Positions 1 to 5,019 of a DNA stretch of 5,931 nucleotides are shown here, in pieces. Numbering within the stretch: the first letter of the stretch is position 1; each line of letters opens with the position of its first letter. Position numbers and translations under genes: made by a program. A model generated the notes under the pieces. It was not told the DNA's origin and did no database searches. It worked only from the letters and a program-made list of their open reading frames with translations. Source of the DNA: JAXHUH01 sp034211175 (GTDB lineage Bacteria > Actinomycetota > Acidimicrobiia > Acidimicrobiales > CAIXPF01); contig JAXHUH010000081.1 of the NCBI GenBank assembly GCA_034211175.1, positions 1 to 5,931 of the forward strand, written 5' to 3'.

Positions 1-36
1 GCACCACCCGCTGACCGCCGGAAGCGGCTGGACCAC

Positions 37-111
37 GAGCGAGTATCAGCCGGACAGCCGGAGCACGGCCGAGGACCAGCCGGGCAGCCGGAGCACGAGT
101 GAGGACCAGCC
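37..111. repeat. Degenerate 30-bp tandem repeats
   Basis: Positions 47-76 and 77-106 are adjacent 30-bp units that match at 26 of 30 positions, and a partial third unit starts at 107. A 15-bp core resembling gagcgaggatcagcc recurs at 37-51, 67-81 and 97-111, exactly 30 bp apart. Related cores lie at 150-164 and 202-215, where the spacing changes to about 53 bp because the hairpin units begin. Both strands have open frames here, but none has a start, a ribosome site or recognisable protein content. I therefore read positions 1-164 as non-coding repeat DNA. The end of an upstream plus-strand gene stopping at the TGA at 100-102 cannot be excluded. Confidence 0.6.
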
Positions 112-164
112 GGGCCGCAGGCCGTCCCGCCTGAATGCAGCCGGGCCGCGAGCGAGGATCAGCC

Positions 165-214
165 CTGAACGAAGCTCGACCGGAGGGCGAAGCCCGACGG
201 CGAGCGAGGCTCAG
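165..214. repeat. Hairpin repeat element, copy A (imperfect arms)
   Basis: This copy contains a 33-bp core (173-205) repeated identically at 227-259. The core folds on itself. The arms gctcg (174-178) and cgagc (201-205) pair, then ccg pairs with cgg, then a tandem GA/GA mismatch follows, then gggc pairs with gccc around a GAA loop. Outside the core, ctga (165-168) can pair with tcag (211-214), but the bases between are mostly mismatched, so this copy has an internal loop that copy B lacks. No gene overlaps it. It looks like an extragenic palindromic repeat of unknown function. Confidence 0.75.
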
Positions 215-216
215 CA

Positions 217-270
217 GCTGAATCCCAGCTCGACCGGAGGGCGAAGCCCGACGGCGAGCTGGGATTCAGC
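217..270 (-). terminator. Long perfect hairpin (copy B), possible terminator of the oxidoreductase
   Basis: The 16-bp arms at 217-232 and 255-270 are perfectly complementary. Inside them, after a single bulged A at 233, the stem continues as 234-236 with 252-254. A tandem G.A mismatch follows (237-238 with 250-251), then 239-242 pairs with 246-249, closing a GAA loop at 243-245. The right arm contains the stop codon (266-268 on plus, TGA on minus) of the oxidoreductase, so in its transcript the hairpin begins at the end of the coding region. There is no U-tract. Termination or 3'-end protection is plausible, but the identical core in copy A suggests a mobile or repetitive DNA element that has been co-opted here. 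The structure is certain; the function is inferred. Confidence 0.6.
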
Positions 271-1243
271 CGAGGTCAATCACCACCTTGCCGACGCTGG
301 CGTTCGACTCGAGGTAGGTGTGGGCGTCGGCGATCTGGTCGAGCGGGTATCGGCGGTCGATGACGGGGGCGACGGCGCCTGCGTCGAACAGGGGCAGCAC
401 CTCCTCGGCGAAGCGGCGGGTGACGTCGATCTTCTCCTCGAGCGGTCGGGCCCGCAGGACGGTGCCGATCAGTGACGCCCGCTTCGGCAGGAGCTTGCCG
501 AGCGGGAAGGTGGCGGTGCCCGAGCCCATGACGCCGACCTGCACGATGCGCCCGCCGACGCGGAGCGCGTCGATGTTGCGTTCGAGGTACTCGCCGCCGA
601 TGACGTCGAGCACGACGTCGACGCCGCGGCCGCCGGTCTCGGCGCGCACGACCTCGAGGAAGTCCTCGCTGCGGTAGTCCACGGCCCGGGCGGCGCCGAG
701 CCCGGTGCAGCGGTCGAGCTTGGCGGCCGAAGCGGTGACGATGACCCGGGCGCCGATGGCCCGGCAGATCTGGATCGCCGCGGTGCCGACCCCCGACGCA
801 CCGGCGTGCACGAGCGCCCAGCGCCCCGATGTCAGCCCGCCCTGGAGGACGAGGGCGTCCCACGCGGTGATCCACACCTCGTGAATGGCGGCGGCGTCGC
901 GCACTGCGACGCTGCCGGGCACGGGGAGCAGCTGGCGCTCGTGGGTCACGAGGCGCTCGGCGTACGCCCCGCCGCCGACGATGCCCATGACCTCGTCGCC
1001 GAGCGACGTCGACCGCACCCGATCGCCGACGGCGGCGACCCGCCCGGCGAACTCCAGGCCGGGGATCTCCAGGTCGGCGGGCGGGCCCGGGTAGAAGCCC
1101 TTGCGCTGGAGGATGTCGGCGCGGTTCAGCGCGGTGGCCTCCACGGCGACGACGACCTCCTCGGGCCCCGGCAACGGGTCGGGGACGTCCCGGACGGTCA
1201 GCACCTCGGGTCCACCATGGGATTCCAGCACGACGGCACGCAT
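266..1243 (-). CDS. NAD(P)H:quinone oxidoreductase, PIG3/zinc-independent MDR family
   Basis: This 325-residue protein belongs to the zinc-independent quinone oxidoreductases of the medium-chain dehydrogenase/reductase superfamily. Members use NAD(P)H to reduce quinones or other activated carbonyl compounds in the cytoplasm. The GroES-like N-terminal half carries NRADILQRKGFYPGPP (residues 40-55) and GLEFAGRV (62-69), typical of the p53-inducible PIG3/TP53I3 branch. The Rossmann half has the nucleotide-binding loop HAGASGVG (146-153). The set of cysteines that bind structural zinc in alcohol dehydrogenases is absent. Length is normal for the family. I chose the ATG at 1243 because the protein begins MRAVVLESHGGPEVL, as homologues do. 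An upstream in-frame extension to 1324 adds 27 low-complexity residues and would run through the promoter. The stop codon lies inside the hairpin arm at 255-270. The gene is transcribed away from the sensor kinase. Substrate is unknown. Confidence 0.93.
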   Translation of the reverse strand: MRAVVLESHGGPEVLTVRDVPDPLPGPEEVVVAVEATALNRADILQRKGFYPGPPADLEIPGLEFAGRVAAVGDRVRSTSLGDEVMGIVGGGAYAERLVTHERQLLPVPGSVAVRDAAAIHEVWITAWDALVLQGGLTSGRWALVHAGASGVGTAAIQICRAIGARVIVTASAAKLDRCTGLGAARAVDYRSEDFLEVVRAETGGRGVDVVLDVIGGEYLERNIDALRVGGRIVQVGVMGSGTATFPLGKLLPKRASLIGTVLRARPLEEKIDVTRRFAEEVLPLFDAGAVAPVIDRRYPLDQIADAHTYLESNASVGKVVIDLG

Positions 1244-1250
1244 GGCCAGG

Positions 1251-1256
1251 ACCGTA
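1251..1256 (-). promoter_or_regulatory. -10 box TACGGT for the oxidoreductase (leaderless start)
   Basis: On the minus strand TACGGT fits the TANNNT -10 consensus and ends seven bases before the ATG at 1243. No good Shine-Dalgarno sequence precedes that ATG. This spacing is what a leaderless transcript beginning at or next to the start codon would show, a common arrangement in actinobacteria. No clear -35 is visible. Confidence 0.45.
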
Positions 1257-1286
1257 GTGGGCCGTCCTGCCCCGGCACCCCGCCCG

Positions 1287-1301
1287 GCGCTCAGAGCGCT
1301 C
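1287..1301. promoter_or_regulatory. Small inverted repeat between the divergent promoters
   Basis: The arms gcgct (1287-1291) and agcgc (1295-1299) are complementary around a 3-base centre, and gagcgctc (1294-1301) is a perfect 8-bp palindrome. It lies between the two divergent -10 boxes, where an operator for either gene could sit. In DNA this rich in G and C, such short palindromes also arise by chance. Confidence 0.18.
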
Positions 1302-1325
1302 GGCACCTCTCGCCCTGCGTTCACG

Positions 1326-1331
1326 TAGGCT
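1326..1331 (+). promoter_or_regulatory. -10 box TAGGCT for the sensor kinase operon
   Basis: TAGGCT matches the actinobacterial TANNNT -10 pattern and lies 36 bases upstream of the chosen kinase start. The expected transcript start is near 1338. There is no recognisable -35 at the usual spacing. A very similar box (TAGCCT) precedes the oxygenase at 3878. Confidence 0.45.
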
Positions 1332-1367
1332 CGACGGAGCAGTTTGCAGGGCCGACCCCCATCGGCG

Positions 1368-3317
1368 ATGACGGCACTTCAGAGCGACGGTGACGATGCC
1401 GACACCAACAACGATGCGCTCCCATCCGCTCGGAGTCAGAGTGACGCAACGATGACCAGCCCCGGTTCCGGATCGTCGCCGCCCGAGGTCAACACCCGGG
1501 GCCTCGAGGCCGTGCACCTCGCCGCGATCCTCGACGCGGTCCCGACCGCCGTCGTGGTCATCGACGACCGGGGCTCGATCGAGTACGTCAACGCCCAGCT
1601 GCTCAGCCTGTTCGGCTACGAGCGCGACGAGCTCATCGGTCATCCGGTCGAGCAGCTCCTCCCCGCCCGGTTCCGCGCCGCGCACCCCCGGCTGCGGGCC
1701 GGGTTCTTCGACGAGCCGGCTGCCCGGCCGATGGGAGCCGAGCGCGACCTGTTCGGCGCCCGAAGCGACGGCACCGAGTTCCCCGTCGAGATCGGCCTGA
1801 GTGCCATCTCCTCCAACGGGCGCATCCTCGGTGTCGCCGCGGTCGTCGACCTCACCGAGCGCAAGCGTCACGAACGGCGGTTCCGGGCCACGGTCGAGTC
1901 CTCGCCGGTGGCCAACATCATGGTCGACGAGACGGGCACCATCGTCCTCGCCAACGCCGAGGCCCGCCGGTTGTTCGGCTACGCCGAGCACGAGCTCGTC
2001 GGCCGCGGCGTGGAGGTGCTCGTGCCCGAGGAGCACCGTGACGCCCACGCGGGGCTCCGCTCCCGGTTCCTCGCCGCGCCGAGCGCCCGCCAGATGGGGT
2101 CCGGTCTGGAGCTCCACGGGCAGCGCAGCGACGGGACCCGGTTCCCGGTGGAGATCGGTCTCAGTCCGGTCTCGACCGCCGAGGAGACCTTCGTCCTCGC
2201 CGCCGTCCTCGATCTGACCGAGCGCAAGCGGCACGAGCGGCGGTTCCAGGAGACGGTGCAGTCCGCGCCCATCGCCATGGTGATGGTCGATGGTTCGGGC
2301 ACGATCGTGCTCGCCAACACCGAGACCCACCGCCTGTTCGGCTACGAGGACAGCGAGTTGATCGGCCGCAAGGTCGAGGTCCTGGTGCCACCGGCGAGCC
2401 GCGCGATGCACCCCGACCTGCGCGGCGTGTACACCGATCACCCGTCGTCGCGCCGCATGGGCGAGGGACGCGACCTCCACGGGGTGCGGTCGGACGGCAG
2501 CGAGCTGCCGGTGGAGGTGGGCCTGAACCCGGTCGACATCGACGGGGAGAAGTTCGTCCTCGCCGCCATCGTCGACCTCACCGAGCGCCACCGCCTCGAA
2601 GACGGGTTGCGCGAGTCGAACGAGGCGCTCGAGCGCTCGAACATGGAGCTGCAGCAGTTCGCGTACGTCGCGTCCCATGATCTGCAGACACCGCTGCGGT
2701 CCGTCAGCGGGTTCGCCCAGCTGCTGGCCGAGGACTACGGCGGCCGGCTCGACGACACGGCCGAGGACTGGATCCGCCGCATCATCAGCGGGACGGAGAC
2801 CATGCAGACGCTGGTGCGCGACCTGCTCGCGTTCTCCCGCGTCGACAGTCAGGCGACGCCGTTCTCCGAGATCGACCTCGGCCAGCTCGTCGACGAGGTG
2901 GTCGAGCTGCTCGAACCGTCCATCTGCGAGCTCGGCGCCACCGTCGAGCGATCGGACCTGCCGGTCGTGAAGGGGGATCCCTCCCAGCTGATGCAGGTGT
3001 TCGAGAACCTGATCGGCAACGCGCTGAAGTACCACGGCGACGATCCTCCCCACGTGCGGGTCGTGGCCGAGCGCGTCGACGCGATGTGGCGCGTCGCGGT
3101 GTCCGACAACGGCATGGGGATCGACGCCCGCCACCACGAGCGGATCTTCGAGATCTTCCGGCGGCTCCACACCCAGCAGGACATCCCGGGCACCGGCATC
3201 GGGCTCGCGGTCGTGCGCCGGGTCGCCCATCGCCACGGCGGCGACGTGTCGCTCGAGTCGGCGCCCGGCGCCGGCTCCACCTTCACCTTCACCATCCCCG
3301 TGCTGGAGACCTCGTGA
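1368..3317 (+). CDS. Cytoplasmic sensor histidine kinase with three tandem PAS domains
   Basis: This 649-residue kinase would autophosphorylate and pass phosphate to the regulator encoded immediately downstream. A polar 50-residue N-terminus is followed by PAS domains at about 52-165, 173-286 and 294-407, each ending in a DLTER segment (161, 282, 403). A short helical linker leads to the dimerisation/phosphoacceptor domain with His437 in YVASHDLQTPLRSV, a phytochrome-kinase-like H-box. The ATPase domain shows the N-box with Asn551 (NLIGNALKYHG), the G1 box DNGMGID from Asp580, an F-box (IFEIFRRLH) and the G2 box GTGIGL from Gly608. All key kinase residues are present. No membrane segment is visible, so the signal is probably intracellular. 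The three PAS domains repeat at exactly 121 residues and share a His and, in two of them, an Arg at FixL-like positions. The start is uncertain: TTG at 1344 (GGAG four bases upstream) and ATG at 1452 are in frame. ATG 1368 best fits the -10 box but lacks a good ribosome site. Confidence 0.93.
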   Translation: MTALQSDGDDADTNNDALPSARSQSDATMTSPGSGSSPPEVNTRGLEAVHLAAILDAVPTAVVVIDDRGSIEYVNAQLLSLFGYERDELIGHPVEQLLPARFRAAHPRLRAGFFDEPAARPMGAERDLFGARSDGTEFPVEIGLSAISSNGRILGVAAVVDLTERKRHERRFRATVESSPVANIMVDETGTIVLANAEARRLFGYAEHELVGRGVEVLVPEEHRDAHAGLRSRFLAAPSARQMGSGLELHGQRSDGTRFPVEIGLSPVSTAEETFVLAAVLDLTERKRHERRFQETVQSAPIAMVMVDGSGTIVLANTETHRLFGYEDSELIGRKVEVLVPPASRAMHPDLRGVYTDHPSSRRMGEGRDLHGVRSDGSELPVEVGLNPVDIDGEKFVLAAIVDLTERHRLEDGLRESNEALERSNMELQQFAYVASHDLQTPLRSVSGFAQLLAEDYGGRLDDTAEDWIRRIISGTETMQTLVRDLLAFSRVDSQATPFSEIDLGQLVDEVVELLEPSICELGATVERSDLPVVKGDPSQLMQVFENLIGNALKYHGDDPPHVRVVAERVDAMWRVAVSDNGMGIDARHHERIFEIFRRLHTQQDIPGTGIGLAVVRRVAHRHGGDVSLESAPGAGSTFTFTIPVLETS

Positions 3318-3775
3318 CCCCCGTCCCGATCACCCCCCGCCCCGCCACCATCCTGTTGGCGGAGGACAGCGAGAACGACGCCGAGCTGACCCGGCTCGGG
3401 TTCGAGCGTGCCCGCCTGCTCGTCGACCTCCACCACGTCACCGACGGCGAGCAGTGCCTGGCGTTCCTGCGCCGGGAGGCCCCGTACACCGATGCGCCGA
3501 CGCCCGACCTGCTGCTGCTCGATCTGAACATGCCCCGGCTCGACGGGCGCGAGGTGCTGGCCGAGCTGGTCAGCAACGAGAGGCTGCAGCACCTCCCGGT
3601 CGTGGTCCTCACGACGTCGTCCGACGAGTCCGACGTGCTGGAGATGTACCGGCTGCGCTGCAGCAGCTACATCACGAAGCCGATCGACTTCCACCAGTTC
3701 ATCGACGTGGTGCGCAACGTGGGCGACTACTGGCTCACGATGCTCGTGCTGCCCACGCCGGCACCTGCGGGCTGA
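3314..3775 (+). CDS. Single-domain response regulator, Rcp1-like
   Basis: This 153-residue CheY-fold receiver has no output domain. The acidic pair is Glu17-Asp18 (LLAEDSEND), the phosphoacceptor is Asp70 (LLLLDLNMPRLDG), the switch threonine is Thr100 (VVVLTTSS) and the conserved lysine is Lys122 (YITKPID). The DGREVLAE stretch, the VVVLTTS strand and the YWL..LVLP ending resemble Rcp1, the partner regulator of cyanobacterial phytochrome Cph1. This fits the phytochrome-like H-box of the adjacent kinase. The GTG start at 3314 overlaps the kinase TGA in a GTGA tetranucleotide, with GGAG at 3305-3308 five bases upstream, so the two proteins are almost certainly translationally coupled. The open frame extends upstream to 3086, but only inside the kinase gene in another frame. 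Output is probably by protein contact or a further phosphorelay step. The target is not visible here. Confidence 0.93.
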   Translation: MTPVPITPRPATILLAEDSENDAELTRLGFERARLLVDLHHVTDGEQCLAFLRREAPYTDAPTPDLLLLDLNMPRLDGREVLAELVSNERLQHLPVVVLTTSSDESDVLEMYRLRCSSYITKPIDFHQFIDVVRNVGDYWLTMLVLPTPAPAG

Positions 3776-3783
3776 CGCCACGC

Positions 3784-3824
3784 CGTCCTGCGGGGCCCGC
3801 CGGGCGGCGCGGCCCGACGGGACG
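3784..3824 (+). terminator. Imperfect GC-rich hairpin after the kinase-regulator operon
   Basis: The segments 3784-3788 and 3820-3824 pair (cgtcc with ggacg), and 3793-3797 pairs with 3811-3815 (gggcc with ggccc). A 4x4 internal loop lies between the two stems. It starts nine bases after the regulator stop codon and has no U-tract. Terminators without U-tracts are usual in high-GC actinobacteria, but a GC-rich spacer can also fold by chance. Confidence 0.3.
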
Positions 3825-3877
3825 CACGGACGGCACCGGGTTCGGGTGTCGGTGCGGCCCGGCTCCCGGACGCGACG

Positions 3878-3883
3878 TAGCCT
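3878..3883 (+). promoter_or_regulatory. -10 box TAGCCT for the oxygenase
   Basis: TAGCCT lies 43 bases upstream of the oxygenase GTG, in the same sequence setting (cg, the box, then cg) as the kinase TAGGCT box. It would give a leader of about 35 bases containing the ribosome site AGG at 3917-3919. No clear -35 is visible. Confidence 0.42.
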
Positions 3884-3926
3884 CGTCCACGACCCTCTGC
3901 CCCCGCTCCCCCCGGCAGGTCGGATC

Positions 3927-4881
3927 GTGGACGCGATCCCCGTGATCGACATCGGCCGCTGGGCGGTCGCCGACGACGACGAGCGCATCGAGCTGGCCGA
4001 CGCCGTCGACCACGCGCTCGTGACGTCGGGCTTCCTGCTCGTCACCGGCCACGGCGTCGATCCCGCGCTCCCCGCCGAGGTCCGGCGGCGGTGCCAGGCG
4101 TTCTTCGATCTGCCGCCCGACGTCAAGGCCCGGTACACGACCACCCCCGGCGGCCGCGGCTGGATCCCGCCCGGCGCCGAGAGCCAACGCCTACGCCACC
4201 GGCGAGAGTGCACCGCCCGACCTGAAGGAGAGCTTCACCTACGGGGCCGAGGAACGCCCGCCCGACGACCCGTGGTTCCCGCCCAACGTGTGGCCCGGCG
4301 AGCTGCCCGGCATGGCGGGGCCGCTGAACGCCTACTTCGACGCGACGCTCGAGGTGTCGCGCACGGTGATGGACCTGTGCGCCGGGGCGCTGCGGATCGA
4401 CCCGGGGCTGTTCGCCGACGCGGTGACCCAGCCGATCTGCAACCTCAACGTGAACCGCTACCCGCCGCTGCGCGAGGTCGGCGAGGTCGCCGAGGGCCAG
4501 CTGCGCATCGCGCCGCACACCGACTTCGGGGCGGTCACGATCCTCGATCGCGAGCCGGGCATCGGTGGGCTGCAGGTCCAGCTGCCCAATGGGCGGTGGG
4601 TCGACGCCCCCTACGTCGAGGGTGCGCTCACGGTGAACATCGGCGACATGCTCGCCCGGTGGACGGGCGACCGTTGGCGGTCGACGCCCCACCGCGTCCT
4701 GCCGCCCGACCCCAGCGCACCGGACGAGCAGCTGATGTCGCTCGTGCTGTTCGTCGACCTCGACGACGAGGCGATGATCGCGCCCATCGACGGCCCCCGC
4801 CGCGGGCCCAACGAGTACGAGCCGATCTCGGCCGGCGCCTACCTGCGGGCGAAGCTCGACGCCATCAACTCCGCGGCCTGA
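3927..4881 (+). pseudogene. Isopenicillin-N-synthase-type Fe(II) (2OG) oxygenase, frameshifted
   Basis: Two adjacent reading frames together encode one non-heme iron oxygenase. The N-terminal part (GTG 3927 to about 4184) shows IPVIDIGRW, the GF..VTGHGV turn, FFDLPPDVKARY and RGWIPPGAES, the DIOX_N pattern of the family. The C-terminal part continues in the +1 frame from about 4186 (NAYATGE, PPDLKESFTYG) to the TGA at 4879-4881. It carries the iron ligands His197, Asp199 (PHTDFGAVTIL) and His255 (STPHRVLPP), numbered on the corrected 317-residue product. Removing one C of the CC at 4184-4185 restores a full-length protein of normal size. The arginine of the usual RxS co-substrate motif is replaced (QLMS, Leu269). 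GTG 3927 was chosen because the family motif begins right after it and AGG lies seven bases upstream. The break could be a sequencing error, since the remaining sequence is well conserved and has no other lesion, or a recent inactivation. The true substrate cannot be inferred. Confidence 0.85.
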
Positions 4882-5019
4882 GCGCTCCCCCGGGCACGAA
4901 CGCCTCGGTGCACCGCCGGACGTATCGGGCAACGCGCCCGGGTCGACCTCCGCCTGGCGATGCATCGGATTCCGTGATCAGGCGATCAAGGTGGGGGCGC
5001 GGACGGTCGAGCCCTGGGT

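Noticed and set aside
2..473. Plus-strand open frame across the repeat field with a repeating EDQPGSRSTS-like peptide
   Set aside because: There is no start or ribosome site in the window, and it runs through both hairpins and then antisense into the oxidoreductase; the 10-residue period simply reflects the 30-bp DNA repeat.
276..3236. A 986-codon minus-strand open frame spanning the kinase and the oxidoreductase
   Set aside because: It lies antisense to the kinase and out of frame with the oxidoreductase, its translation is low-complexity Arg/Gly/Asp-rich with no domain, and such long antisense frames are expected in GC-rich coding DNA.
3846..3926. Upstream extension of the oxygenase to the GTG at 3846
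   Set aside because: It would start before the likely -10 box at 3878 and add an Arg/Pro-rich leader not seen in the family, which begins at the IPVIDI strand.
4182..4188. Programmed ribosomal frameshifting in the oxygenase
   Set aside because: There is no slippery heptamer, no slow codon plus stop context and no downstream structure beyond general GC content; an indel is the simpler explanation.
2849..4213. A 454-codon minus-strand frame opposite the kinase end, the regulator and the oxygenase start
   Set aside because: It is complementary to well-supported genes, has no family motifs and no ribosome site.
4888..4942. Inverted repeat cccgggc/gcccggg downstream of the oxygenase as a terminator
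   Set aside because: The arms are only 7 bp of pure GC with a 41-base loop, which is easily a chance match in this composition.
4975..4988. Small hairpin tgatc-aggc-gatca upstream of the secreted protein as an operator
   Set aside because: It is a 5-bp stem with a single occurrence and no promoter box nearby, so it is too weak to annotate.
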